Made by a program: the position numbers and the translations under genes. DNA of 64,000 bases, taken from positions 310,001 through 374,000 of the forward strand of contig CAWKNQ010000013.1 of NCBI GenBank assembly GCA_963850995.1, read 5' to 3'. Shown one piece after another: positions 8,754-16,868 of the stretch (positions are counted from its first letter, which is position 1; each line of letters opens with the position of its first letter). Below the pieces are notes generated by a model, which had not been told where the DNA came from, did no database searches, and was given only the letters and a program-made list of their open reading frames with translations. The DNA comes from Gaiellasilicea sp963850995 (GTDB taxonomy: Bacteria > Actinomycetota > Thermoleophilia > Gaiellales > Gaiellaceae).

Positions 8754-10953
8754 GACTGCTGCGGTCTACTCGCTGCCGGCCGGCCTGATCGCGCTCGCCT
8801 GGCTCCGCCTCGAGCAGCCGGTCGCGGACGGAGGCGACTGGCTCTGGGCGATCCTGCTCGCGCTCGCGCCGGCGCTCGCGCCCGCGCTTTGGCTCCGGCT
8901 CGCGCTCAGCGTCCCGGCCGCGTTGACAGTCCTCTGGATCGCGTTCGACACGCCTGCGCCCGACGACCGGCGGGGGTTCTTCGAACCCGTCGGCGACCGG
9001 CTCGCCGACGGCCTGGCGGGCTTCTTCGATGTCGCCGTGCCGTTCTCGGGGCTCGAGCGGCTGAAGATGCACGGCGTCGTCGTCCTCGCCATCTTCGGCT
9101 TCTGCCTCGTGCTCGCCCACGCGATCGCGGCCCGCCGGCCGTTGCCGGCCGTGCTGGCCGTCCTTGCCGGTGCGGGCTGGCCCTTGACGCTCTATCCGAC
9201 GGACGGCGTCGTGTACGGCGCGTTGATCCTCGCGGCCGCCCTGTGGGTGCTCGCCGCGATGCGGGCGAGCCGGCCGCTCCCTGCGGTGGTGGCGGGTGCT
9301 GCGCTCGTGCTCGCGGCCGCGGCCGCGTCGACCTCGGCGGCGGTCGCCAAGGACGGCCTGCTCGCCTGGGAGAACTGGGATCCGAGCCGGTCAGTGCGGG
9401 TGCCCGTCTCGGTGGCGTACGTCTGGAACTCGAACTACGGCGGGATCCAGTTTGCGAAGGCGAAGACGACGGTGCTCCGGATCACCGGCCCGGAGCGGGG
9501 CCACTACTGGCGGGCGACGACGCTCGACCTGTTCGAAGGCGACCGCTGGCTCGAGAGCCCGATCCCGCTCTCGCCCGGGGATGCGAGCGGCAGGCTGCCT
9601 TCCGACCCCCTGCTGCCGAAGCGAGCCGACAATCGCGCCACCTGGGTTCGGCAGCAGGTCGAGGTGGGCGCGCTCGCGGACGAGCATCTCGTCGGGGCGG
9701 CGCAGCCGGTCGCGCTCGAGTCGCGTCAGCTAGGGGAGGTGTTCCGCCTCTCGAGCGGCATCGTCCGTGTGCCCGGCGGCCTCCAGCGAGGCCAGCAGTA
9801 CACGGTCTGGAGCTACGCCCCCAAGCCCGGGCCGGCCGAGCTGGCGCGCATCGCCGCCGCCTATCCCGACGGTCTCGACCGCTACCTCGACGTCGGCAGG
9901 ACGCGAGTCGAGCCCTTCGGCGTCTCGGGCCGCGACGCGCGTGTCGACGCCTTGTTCGACGACGAGCGTTACGTCGCGCTGTGGCCGTACGAAGAGCTTT
10001 GGGACGAGGCGCGCAGGCTCCGCGCGGGCGCGCGGACGCCCTATGGCGCGGTCGTCGCGATCGAGACGTGGCTCCGCTCGACCGGCGGCTTCGTCTACGA
10101 CGAGTCGCCGCCGCGAGCAGGCGGCCTGCCGCCGCTCGCGCACTTCCTCGCAGAGGGCAGGCGCGGCTACTGCCAGCACTTCGCCGGGGCGATGTCCCTG
10201 ATGCTCCGCTTCCTCGGCATTCCGGCACGGGTCGCCGCCGGCTTCACGAGCGGCACGCGCGACGACGGCGGCTGGACCGTGACCGACCACAACGCCCACG
10301 CGTGGGTCGAGGCCTGGTTCCCCGGCTACGGCTGGCTCGCTTTCGACCCGACCCCCGGGCGTGGGTCGCTGGCCGCCAACTACAGCGCCTCCTCGACCGG
10401 GTTCAACGCCGGTGACGCGGCGGAGGCGTTCGCCGGACGGGAGGGCGCGGCGGGTGGCGCCGGGGAGCTCGGCCGCCTCCTGGCGCTGAAGGAGCAGCTC
10501 GCCGAGCGACAGGCACGCGGCGGTGCAACGACGGACGACCGGGGGATCGGAGCGGTCTGGCTCCTACTCCTGGCCGCCCTGGCGGCCGGAGCGGCGATCG
10601 GCATCGCCAAGCTCGTCCGCCGCCGGCTTCGCTACATGACGCGAGATCCGCGCCGGCTCGCCGCCGCCGCGCGTCGCGAGCTGGCGGACTTCCTCGCCGA
10701 TCAGGGGATCGCGATCCGCCCGAGCGCGACGCCCGAGGAGCTGCACCGGCTCGTGTACGAGGAGCTCCGGGCCGACGGCCGCCCGTTCGCCGCGGCGCTC
10801 GCCGAGGCGCGCTTCGGGCCCCCGGGAGCAAGCGCAGCGGCGGCTGCCCGCGCTCGGCGCGAGCTGCGGACGCTCCTCCACTCGATCCGCCGCGCTCTCG
10901 GCCGCTGGGCGCGGTTGCGCGGGCTCGTCGCTCTCCGCTCGCTCAAGGCGTGA
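8746..10953 (+). CDS. Transglutaminase-like membrane protein (TgpA type)
   Basis: 735 aa. The N-terminal third has several membrane segments (about residues 1-190), followed by an extracytoplasmic region with a transglutaminase/cysteine-protease core. The catalytic triad is visible: Cys476 in RGYCQHFAGAM, His518 in DHNAHAWVEAW and Asp534 in AFDPTPG. A further membrane helix (about residues 605-620) precedes a cytoplasmic C-terminal tail of the DUF4129 kind. ATG 8746 is preceded by AGGAG at 8733 and overlaps the DUF58 stop. It probably works with the upstream MoxR and DUF58 proteins at the cell envelope. Confidence 0.9.
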   Translation: MARTAAVYSLPAGLIALAWLRLEQPVADGGDWLWAILLALAPALAPALWLRLALSVPAALTVLWIAFDTPAPDDRRGFFEPVGDRLADGLAGFFDVAVPFSGLERLKMHGVVVLAIFGFCLVLAHAIAARRPLPAVLAVLAGAGWPLTLYPTDGVVYGALILAAALWVLAAMRASRPLPAVVAGAALVLAAAAASTSAAVAKDGLLAWENWDPSRSVRVPVSVAYVWNSNYGGIQFAKAKTTVLRITGPERGHYWRATTLDLFEGDRWLESPIPLSPGDASGRLPSDPLLPKRADNRATWVRQQVEVGALADEHLVGAAQPVALESRQLGEVFRLSSGIVRVPGGLQRGQQYTVWSYAPKPGPAELARIAAAYPDGLDRYLDVGRTRVEPFGVSGRDARVDALFDDERYVALWPYEELWDEARRLRAGARTPYGAVVAIETWLRSTGGFVYDESPPRAGGLPPLAHFLAEGRRGYCQHFAGAMSLMLRFLGIPARVAAGFTSGTRDDGGWTVTDHNAHAWVEAWFPGYGWLAFDPTPGRGSLAANYSASSTGFNAGDAAEAFAGREGAAGGAGELGRLLALKEQLAERQARGGATTDDRGIGAVWLLLLAALAAGAAIGIAKLVRRRLRYMTRDPRRLAAAARRELADFLADQGIAIRPSATPEELHRLVYEELRADGRPFAAALAEARFGPPGASAAAAARARRELRTLLHSIRRALGRWARLRGLVALRSLKA

Positions 10954-11624
10954 TCCCACCTGCGGTCGTGATCGCGGCCGGGCTCGGCACGCGGATGCGG
11001 CCGCTCACCGAGCGATACGCCAAGCCGGTGCTTCCGATCGACGGCAGGCCCGTGATCGCCCTCGTCGTGCGCGAGCTGGCCGACGCAGGCTGCCCGCGCG
11101 TGACGGTCGTCGTCGGCCATCTCGGCGAGCAGGTGCGGCGACTGCTCGGAGACGGCAGCGGGCTCGGCGTCGAGCTCCGCTACGCCGAGCAGCCGGAGCC
11201 GGCCGGTTCCGCCGACGCGGTCCGGCGCGCCGGCGAAGACGCGCCGTATCTCGTGCTCGCGGCCGACACGCGCTTCCCTCCCGGGAGCGTCGAGTCGTTC
11301 GCACGCCGGGCACTCCCAGCCGGAGCGATCGCGGTTCGACGCCGCCCTCCCCGGACGCCCGTCGGGATCCGCGAGGGGCTCGTTGAGCGCGTCGTCGACC
11401 CGGACGGTCACGGGGGCCTCTCCGCAGCACCCCTCTGGGCGGTGGGGCCGCCCGTGCACGAACGGCTCTGCCTGGACGAGCGCCCTTGGGAGCTCGGGAA
11501 CGCGTTTCAGGCGGCGATCGACGCGGGCGAGCAGATCGCAGCGGTCGAGATCGGGGCGACACGCGATCTGACGGCGCCCGTGGACGTGCTCGAGCAGAAC
11601 TTCCCGTACCTTGGAGCTCTATGA
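10950..11624 (+). CDS. Sugar-phosphate nucleotidyltransferase family protein
   Basis: 224 aa. Begins with the NTP-transferase signature AAGLGTRMRPLTERYAKPVLPI, in which G-x-G-T-R-M and the lysine bind the nucleotide. An Asp-containing segment (LVLAADTRF) matches the metal-binding position. It is shorter than glucose-1-phosphate thymidylyltransferases and resembles stand-alone MobA/RmlA-like enzymes of the NDP-sugar type. The substrate cannot be told from sequence. GTG 10950 forms a GTGA overlap with the previous stop; the downstream TPR gene begins in an ATGA overlap. Confidence 0.8.
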   Translation: MIPPAVVIAAGLGTRMRPLTERYAKPVLPIDGRPVIALVVRELADAGCPRVTVVVGHLGEQVRRLLGDGSGLGVELRYAEQPEPAGSADAVRRAGEDAPYLVLAADTRFPPGSVESFARRALPAGAIAVRRRPPRTPVGIREGLVERVVDPDGHGGLSAAPLWAVGPPVHERLCLDERPWELGNAFQAAIDAGEQIAAVEIGATRDLTAPVDVLEQNFPYLGAL

Positions 11625-12001
11625 CCGACGCCTACGAGTTCTTCCAGCAGGGCCGCGGCCTCCTCAAGGACGGGATGGCCGCGCAGGCGACGGTGCCGCT
11701 CGAGAAGGCGAAGAAGCTCGAGCCCGAAAAGGCCTCGATCAGGGAGGCGCTCGGGATCGCGTACTTCCGGATCCAGCGTTGGCAGGAGGCGGAGGCGGAG
11801 TTCCGCGCCGTGCTCGAGATCGCCCCGACGGACGACTACGCGCACTACGCACTCGGTCGCGCGCTCGAGAAGCAGGGGCGGGACGCGGAGGCGAACGGGC
11901 ACTACAAGCTCGCCAGCTCACTCTCGCCGAAGAGCGAGCACTACGCAGACCGGATCATGGAGCTCGGCGACGAGCCATCCACGCCGTCGGACGAGGCGTA
12001 G
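11621..12001 (+). CDS. TPR-repeat protein
   Basis: 126 aa, made of about three tetratricopeptide helices pairs: AYEFFQQGRGLLKDGM, IREALGIAYFRIQRWQEAEAEF and DDYAHYALGRALEKQGRDAEA. TPRs mediate protein-protein contacts; no catalytic domain or signal peptide is present. It is the last gene of the moxR-nucleotidyltransferase run and converges with the EamA transporter only 4 bp downstream, without a visible terminator. Confidence 0.85.
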   Translation: MTDAYEFFQQGRGLLKDGMAAQATVPLEKAKKLEPEKASIREALGIAYFRIQRWQEAEAEFRAVLEIAPTDDYAHYALGRALEKQGRDAEANGHYKLASSLSPKSEHYADRIMELGDEPSTPSDEA

Positions 12002-12005
12002 TCGC

Positions 12006-12902
12006 TCACACGTCGGCTTGCGGCGCCGGGCTCGCGGCCGGGCGGAGCGCGCCGATGTACACGCCCGCCAGCACCAGCAGACCGCCGACCAGGAGCTCGG
12101 CGCCGATCGGCTCGTCGTCGATCCATGCCGAGAGCAGGATGGCGACGAGCGGGATCAGCACGAAGCTGTAGGCCGCCCGCGACGCGCTCCACAGCCTGAC
12201 GACGACGACGTAGAGCACGAAGACCGGCCCGGAGCCGAGCACGACCATGTACGCGAGGGCGAGCCACGTCGCGCCATCCTCCGGCAGGACGATCGACTGC
12301 TTCAGGAGCAGGGAGAGCGCGATCAGGATCGCCGCGCCCGCGGCCATCCCGACGGCGTTCGCCGTCACCGGGTGGACGGGTGGGAAGAGCCGGACAACCA
12401 CTGTCGCCTGGGCGAAGCACAGCACGCCGGCCAACACCGCCAGTAGCGAGAGCACGGGTATCGAATCACCTCCGGAGAGGCCCGAGATCACGCCGATGCC
12501 TGCGACGGAGAACAGGGTCCCGACAACGGCCGCAAGTCGCAGCCGCTCCTGACGCTGGAGGACGGCGAGTAGCAGCGTCGCGAGCGGGACGAGGGCGAGC
12601 AGGGTTTGCCCGAGGCCCGCATGAATGCGGACGAACGCGTAGTAGACGAAGCTGAAGGCACCGCCGAAGATGAGCGAGCCGTAGAGCAGCACGCCGAGCA
12701 GCTCTCTCCCGTGCGGGAGCGTGAGCCTCATCACGGCCATCGCTGCTCCGAGGAGGCACGCGGCGAGGAGGAAACGAAGGCCGGCGCCCCAGAGCGGATC
12801 GAGCTCGCGGTTGCTGACCCTGACGCCGACGGCGTTTCCGCCCGCGAGCAGGGTTCCGACGATGAACGCCGCGAGCGCCTTGCCGTCCCGGTCGAGGTGC
12901 AC
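12006..12902 (-). CDS. EamA/DMT-superfamily transporter
   Basis: 298 aa integral membrane protein with about ten hydrophobic segments arranged as two EamA repeats (roughly residues 9-138 and 155-290); the second repeat has the usual PLVAILLSAWIDDEPIG-type segment. DMT transporters export metabolites such as amino acids or drugs, but the substrate is not predictable here. GTG start at 12902. On the minus strand TAGGGT at 12914-12909 lies 6 nt before the start, so the mRNA is probably leaderless. Confidence 0.88.
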   Translation of the reverse strand: MHLDRDGKALAAFIVGTLLAGGNAVGVRVSNRELDPLWGAGLRFLLAACLLGAAMAVMRLTLPHGRELLGVLLYGSLIFGGAFSFVYYAFVRIHAGLGQTLLALVPLATLLLAVLQRQERLRLAAVVGTLFSVAGIGVISGLSGGDSIPVLSLLAVLAGVLCFAQATVVVRLFPPVHPVTANAVGMAAGAAILIALSLLLKQSIVLPEDGATWLALAYMVVLGSGPVFVLYVVVVRLWSASRAAYSFVLIPLVAILLSAWIDDEPIGAELLVGGLLVLAGVYIGALRPAASPAPQADV

Positions 12903-12908
12903 ATGCGA

Positions 12909-12914
12909 ACCCTA
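12909..12914 (-). promoter_or_regulatory. -10 box of a leaderless EamA transcript
   Basis: TAGGGT on the minus strand, 6 nt upstream of GTG 12902. It sits in the 48-bp divergent gap shared with dtd. Confidence 0.45.
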
Positions 12915-12936
12915 CGAAGCGGCGACCGCGATGAGG

Positions 12937-12942
12937 TGTAAT
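12937..12942 (+). promoter_or_regulatory. -10 box of a leaderless dtd transcript
   Basis: TGTAAT ends 8 nt before ATG 12951. There is no Shine-Dalgarno sequence between the box and the start. Confidence 0.4.
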
Positions 12943-12950
12943 CGAAACTC

Positions 12951-13397
12951 ATGAGAGCCGTTGTCCAGCGGGTCTCGCGCGCGTCGGTGCGGGTCGACGA
13001 TGGCGTCGTCGGCGCGATCGGCCCCGGCCTGCTCGTGCTCGTCGGCGTCGCCGAGCTCGACACCGAGCCCCAAGCCGAGGCGCTCGCGCGCAAGGTCGCC
13101 CGGCTGCGGATCTTCGAGAACGAGGACGGCCGTTTCGACCGCTCGCTCCTGGACGTGGGCGGCGCCGCGCTCGTCGTGAGCCAGTTCACGCTGATCGCGG
13201 ATAGCAAGCGCCAGAAGGGAACTCGACCGGACTTCTCGCAGGCCGCCCCCCGAGGAGTTGCCGAGCCCCTCTACGAGCGCTTCTGCGAGGCGCTGCGAGA
13301 GCTAGGCGTCCCGGTGCAGACCGGCGTGTTCGGTGCGAGGATGGAGGTCTCGCTCGTGAACGACGGACCTGTAACGATCATCCTCGACGTCGATTAG
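12951..13397 (+). CDS. dtd: D-aminoacyl-tRNA deacylase
   Basis: 148 aa, the usual length for DTD. Removes D-amino acids (and glycine from tRNA-Ala) mischarged on tRNA in the cytoplasm. It has the two signature motifs: SQFTL near residue 80 and NDGPVTI near the C-terminus (Gly-cisPro type motif GPVT), plus the N-terminal MRAVVQRVSRASV. It is divergent from the EamA gene and followed by a methyltransferase after 21 bp. Confidence 0.95.
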   Translation: MRAVVQRVSRASVRVDDGVVGAIGPGLLVLVGVAELDTEPQAEALARKVARLRIFENEDGRFDRSLLDVGGAALVVSQFTLIADSKRQKGTRPDFSQAAPRGVAEPLYERFCEALRELGVPVQTGVFGARMEVSLVNDGPVTIILDVD

Positions 13398-13418
13398 TAA
13401 CCAGATAGAGAGTTCGCC

Positions 13419-14210
13419 GTGAGTGCGCCCCAGTTGCAATTCGACGCGGACGCCGCCAGGCGGATCGAGGCCCTCTACCACATTCGCGATGCTGTGCATC
13501 GTCGCGAGCTGGTTCGCGAGGCACTCGGGGCAGTCCGGAATGACCGAGTCCTCGATGTTGGATGCGGGCCGGGGTTCTACTGTCTTGAGCTCTCGGAGAA
13601 CGTTGGTTCGTCCGGCTCGGTAGTGGGCGTGGACAGCAGCCCCGCGATGCTTCAGCTTGCGCGCGCCCGCTGCGCTGGTCGCGCCAATGTCGGAATCCTC
13701 GAAGGAGAGGCCACGGCGCTCCCGGTCGAGAGCGGGACATTCGACGCCGCGGTGTGCGTGCAGGTTCTCGAGTACGTCTCGGACGTAGATGCAGCTCTCG
13801 CTGAACTGCACCGGGCCCTTCGACCGGGCGGACGTGCAGTCGTCTGGGACGTGGACTGGGCGACGGTGTCGATGCACTCGCGGGACAGCGCTCTGACCGC
13901 GCGCGTGCTGCGAGCCTGGGACGAGCACCTCGCCGACCCGTCGCTGCCGCGAACGCTCGGCGCGCACCTACGCTCAGCCGGATTCGAGGACGTACGCGTG
14001 GAAGCGCACGCGTTCGCTGCGAGCGGAGGTGACCCGGAGAGATACGGAGCGGCGCTCGTGCCGTTCATCGCGACGTTCATCGTGGGCAGGCAAGGTATCG
14101 GCGAGGTGGAAGCCGAAGCGTGGGGCGCCGAGCAGCGCGAGCTGATGGAACGAGACGAGTTCTACTTCGCGATCACCCAGTTCTGCTTCACAGCCACGAA
14201 ATCCGCCTAG
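13419..14210 (+). CDS. SAM-dependent methyltransferase, class I
   Basis: 263 aa. SAM-binding motif VLDVGCGPGFYCLEL near residue 44, acidic end of strand 2 VGVDSSP, and LRPGGRAVVWDVDW, as in Ubi/ArsM-like small-molecule methyltransferases (Methyltransf_11). The substrate is unknown. Codon use looks slightly less GC-biased at third positions than in the neighbours (for example early codons CAC ATT CGC GAT GCT GTG), which may reflect later acquisition. GTG 13419 is preceded by TAGAGA 7 nt upstream, a weak leaderless signal. Confidence 0.85.
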   Translation: MSAPQLQFDADAARRIEALYHIRDAVHRRELVREALGAVRNDRVLDVGCGPGFYCLELSENVGSSGSVVGVDSSPAMLQLARARCAGRANVGILEGEATALPVESGTFDAAVCVQVLEYVSDVDAALAELHRALRPGGRAVVWDVDWATVSMHSRDSALTARVLRAWDEHLADPSLPRTLGAHLRSAGFEDVRVEAHAFAASGGDPERYGAALVPFIATFIVGRQGIGEVEAEAWGAEQRELMERDEFYFAITQFCFTATKSA

Positions 14211-14234
14211 CCGGTGACGATCGTCCTCGAGGCG

Positions 14235-14240
14235 TAGACT
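14235..14240 (+). promoter_or_regulatory. -10 box of a leaderless VOC-gene transcript
   Basis: TAGACT ends 6 nt before ATG 14247. No convincing -35 box is visible. Confidence 0.45.
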
Positions 14241-14246
14241 CGCGAC

Positions 14247-14630
14247 ATGCCCCAGCTGAACGCGATCGGGATCGTCGCCTCGGAGATGGCGCGATCGATC
14301 AGCTTCTACCGGCTGCTCGGGCTGGACGTGCCGGAAACGCCCGACGAGGGGCACATCGACACGTTTCTTCCGAACGGCGTGCGCTTCATGCTCGACACCG
14401 AAGAGACCGTTCTGTCCTTCCGACCGGACTGGTCGCGTGCGGCCGGGAACCAGCTCAGCCTCGCGTTCGAGTGTGCAAGTCCCGCCGAGGTCGACGAGGT
14501 CTACGCGCGCGTCACCGCCGCCGGCTTCCGCGGCGAGAAGGAGCCGTGGGATGCCTTCTGGGGGCAGCGATACGCGCAGTTGCTGGATCCCGACGGCGTT
14601 CCGGTCGATCTGTACGCGCCCTCCGAGTAG
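14247..14630 (+). CDS. VOC-superfamily (glyoxalase/bleomycin-resistance-like) protein
   Basis: 127 aa, one VOC domain of two beta-alpha-beta-beta-beta modules: NAIGIVASEMARSISFYRLL at the N-terminus and YAQLLDPDGVPVDLY at the C-terminus. The latter matches the usual DPDGN metal/substrate region. Members include dioxygenases, glyoxalases and antibiotic-binding proteins; nothing here distinguishes them. It has its own leaderless-type promoter and is followed by the rimP promoter and a terminator hairpin. Confidence 0.82.
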   Translation: MPQLNAIGIVASEMARSISFYRLLGLDVPETPDEGHIDTFLPNGVRFMLDTEETVLSFRPDWSRAAGNQLSLAFECASPAEVDEVYARVTAAGFRGEKEPWDAFWGQRYAQLLDPDGVPVDLYAPSE

Positions 14631-14671
14631 TCGCGCAGGTCCCGGCCCGACAGGCCGAACGGCCTACTCGC

Positions 14672-14680
14672 TGCTACACT
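14672..14680 (+). promoter_or_regulatory. Promoter (extended -10) of the rimP-nusA-infB operon
   Basis: TGCTACACT, an extended -10 (TG-N-TACACT) of the same form as upstream of mihF (TGCTAGTAT) and rpsO (TGCTACCCT). Predicted transcription start is near 14687, giving a leader of about 59 nt that contains the terminator hairpin at 14707-14731. Confidence 0.5.
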
Positions 14681-14706
14681 GCCGGAACCACATTTCAGGT
14701 AGGTCG

Positions 14707-14731
14707 AAATGGGCGCGCGGCGCCCATTTTT
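14707..14731 (+). terminator. Intrinsic terminator or attenuator in the rimP leader
   Basis: Perfect 10-bp inverted repeat (14707-14716 with 14720-14729, loop of 3 nt) whose right arm ends in a run of five T (14727-14731). It lies downstream of the putative rimP promoter and upstream of the ribosome-binding site GAAGGA (14735-14740). It can therefore stop transcripts from the VOC gene and also attenuate the operon. Confidence 0.7.
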
Positions 14732-14745
14732 GTTGAAGGAGCCGC

Positions 14746-15174
14746 ATGAGCACGACATTCGAGAAGGAGCAGACGCTGCAGAGCCGGGTCGCCCGCGAGG
14801 TCGAGACCGCGCTGCCCGGCGTCGAGGTACTCGCGGTCGAGCTCACCGGCACCGACCGGTTCACCGTCTTCGTCGACCACACGGCGGGGGTCGACCATTC
14901 CCTCTGCGCGCGCGTCACCGAGGTGCTGCGCGAGTACCTGCGCGAGTATGCGATCGACGTCTCCTCGCCCGGTATCGAGCGGCCGGTCCGCAAGCCCGAC
15001 CACTTTCGGAATGCGATCGGGAGGCGAGTCGTCCTCCGCACCCCCGAGCGCAAGCGCTTGAAGGGCGAGATCGTGAGCGCCGGAGAGAGTTCCGTCGTCG
15101 TTCAGTCCGCTGACGACACCGTCGAGATCCCGTACGACCAGATCGTCCGGGGCAACCTATTGAACGAAGGGTAG
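14746..15174 (+). CDS. rimP: Ribosome maturation factor RimP
   Basis: 142 aa. Needed for maturation of the 30S subunit. Contains the central VDVSSPGIERP-type motif (IDVSSPGIERPVRKPDHF) and a C-terminal SH3-like domain (RVVLRTPERKRLKGEI). It has a Shine-Dalgarno GAAGGA 5 nt before ATG 14746. First gene of rimP-nusA-rnpM-infB-ylxP-rbfA, a conserved bacterial order. Confidence 0.95.
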   Translation: MSTTFEKEQTLQSRVAREVETALPGVEVLAVELTGTDRFTVFVDHTAGVDHSLCARVTEVLREYLREYAIDVSSPGIERPVRKPDHFRNAIGRRVVLRTPERKRLKGEIVSAGESSVVVQSADDTVEIPYDQIVRGNLLNEG

Positions 15175-15179
15175 GGGAG

Positions 15180-16613
15180 ATGTCCCAGGAGATCATCGAG
15201 CACATCCGCGGCCTCGAGCGCGAGAAGGGGATCGAGGAGAACACCGTCGTCGGTGCCCTCGAGGATGCGCTCCTCGCCGCCTACAAGAAGACCCCTGGCT
15301 CTGCTCGCCACGCCGTCGTCGAGCTGGACGACGAAGGCGAGTTCCGCGTGCACTCGATCGAGATCCCGGCGGATCTCGAGGAGCGCCTGCTCGAGGAGGC
15401 GATGGAGGCCAAGATCGAGGAGCTGGAGCGGCTCGAGGAGGAGACCGGCGAGAAGCAGCACACGCTGATCAACCCGGACGAGCTCGAGCTCGACTGGGAC
15501 CAGGTGTCCGAGGACCTGATCGTCCGGGCGGACGTGACGCCGAACGACTTCGGCCGCATCGCCGCGATGACGGCCAAGCAGGTGATCCAGCAGCGGATCC
15601 GTGAGGCCGAGCGCGCGATGATGTACGAGGAGTACATCGACCGCCAGGGCGAGGTCGTGACCGGCATCGTCCAGCAGGCCGGCGACCGCAACAACGTGCT
15701 CGTCGACCTCGGTAAGGTCGAGGCGCTCCTGCCGCGCTCCGAGCAGGTCGACGGCGAGCGCTACGAGCAGGGCTCGCGGATCAAGGCCGTGATCACGGAG
15801 GTGCGCTCGGGGACGAAGGGCCCGCAGGTGATCCTCTCCCGGCGTGACCCGGAGCTGATCAAGACGCTCTTCGAGCTCGAGGTGCCCGAGATCGCCGACG
15901 GCCTCGTCGAGATCCGCGGCGTCGCACGGGAGCCCGGTTACCGCGCCAAGATCGCGGTCGAGTCGCACGCCCAGGGCGTCGATCCGGTCGGCGCGTGCGT
16001 CGGCCCGCGCGGCTCGCGCGTCCGCATGGTCGTGTCCGAGCTCCGGGGCGAGAAGATCGACATCATCCCGTGGAACACCGAGCCGGCCCGGTTCGTCGCC
16101 AAGGCGCTCTCGCCGGCGCGCGTGCGCGAGGTCTACATCGACGACGAGACCAGGGAGGCGACGGTGGTCGTCCCGAACGACCAGCTGGCGCTCGCGATCG
16201 GCAAGGAGGGCCTGAACGCCCGCCTGGCCGCGCGCTTGACCGGCTGGAAGGTCGACATCCAGTCCGACGAGGAGTTCGCGCAGGCCGAGGCCGAGGCGGC
16301 GTTCGCCGGCGCGGGCGACGCCGAGGGCGGCGACTATTCAGGCCGCTGCGCCGCGATCCTCTCGAACGGCAAGCGCTGCCCGAACGCTGCGCTGCCCGGA
16401 ACGCGCCACTGCGGTGTCCCGGCCCACCAGGAGCTGGCGAGCCAGGAGCCGGAGAAGACGGTCGCCGCGGAGGAAGTACAGGAGCTGGCAACGCCGGCGG
16501 AGGCGGAGTCGCTCGTTCCCGTCGCCGAGGTCGCAGACCCCGAGGCGGAGCCCGCGGCGATGGAGGCGCAGGTGCCCGACGCGCCGGAGGAGGACGAGAG
16601 CGCTGTCTCGTGA
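15180..16613 (+). CDS. nusA: Transcription termination/antitermination factor NusA with C-terminal Cys/His motif
   Basis: 477 aa. Binds RNA polymerase and nascent RNA to control pausing, termination and antitermination. Domains in order: N-terminal polymerase-binding domain (residues 1-140), S1 domain (about 148-215), and two KH domains (about 230-365; VGPRGSRVRMVVSEL and AIGKEGLNARLAARLTGWKVDI). It lacks the acidic repeats of E. coli. A 90-residue tail carries C390, C400, C411 and H416 in the pattern C-x9-C-x10-C-x4-H and then an acidic, Pro/Ala-rich end. The Cys/His unit looks like a small zinc-binding motif and is not part of standard NusA. Confidence 0.96.
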   Translation: MSQEIIEHIRGLEREKGIEENTVVGALEDALLAAYKKTPGSARHAVVELDDEGEFRVHSIEIPADLEERLLEEAMEAKIEELERLEEETGEKQHTLINPDELELDWDQVSEDLIVRADVTPNDFGRIAAMTAKQVIQQRIREAERAMMYEEYIDRQGEVVTGIVQQAGDRNNVLVDLGKVEALLPRSEQVDGERYEQGSRIKAVITEVRSGTKGPQVILSRRDPELIKTLFELEVPEIADGLVEIRGVAREPGYRAKIAVESHAQGVDPVGACVGPRGSRVRMVVSELRGEKIDIIPWNTEPARFVAKALSPARVREVYIDDETREATVVVPNDQLALAIGKEGLNARLAARLTGWKVDIQSDEEFAQAEAEAAFAGAGDAEGGDYSGRCAAILSNGKRCPNAALPGTRHCGVPAHQELASQEPEKTVAAEEVQELATPAEAESLVPVAEVADPEAEPAAMEAQVPDAPEEDESAVS

Positions 16614-16849
16614 CCAGCGTCCCGGAACGGACGTGCGCCGGCTGCGGGCGCAAGGCGCCGCAGCCGGAGCTCATCCGCTTCGCAGCGCGGAACGGTCGGC
16701 TGGTCGAGGGTCGGCTGGAGCCCGGACGGGGCGTCTACACCTGCCGCCGGCTCGCCTGCTTCGAGCGTGCGGCCGGCAGGCGTGCGTTCAGCCGCGTCCT
16801 CAGGCAGACCGTGACCGTCGATCCGGCGCTCTCGCGTCTTTACGCATGA
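16610..16849 (+). CDS. rnpM: RNase P RNA-binding regulator RnpM (YlxR, DUF448)
   Basis: 79 aa. YlxR/RnpM family, reported in Bacillus to bind RNase P RNA. Contains the signature CAGCGRKAP near the N-terminus and GRGVYTCRRLACFERA. It sits between nusA and infB as in most Gram-positive genomes. GTG 16610 gives a GTGA overlap with the nusA stop. The reading frame is also open far upstream inside nusA, but only this part is coding. Confidence 0.9.
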   Translation: MTSVPERTCAGCGRKAPQPELIRFAARNGRLVEGRLEPGRGVYTCRRLACFERAAGRRAFSRVLRQTVTVDPALSRLYA

Positions 16850-16853
16850 CCTC

Positions 16854-16859
16854 TAGAAT
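16854..16859 (+). promoter_or_regulatory. Possible internal -10 box before infB
   Basis: TAGAAT, 9 nt before ATG 16869, in the 19-bp gap after rnpM. It could allow separate leaderless transcription of infB. No -35 box is seen. Confidence 0.35.
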
Positions 16860-16868
16860 CGAGAGTTG

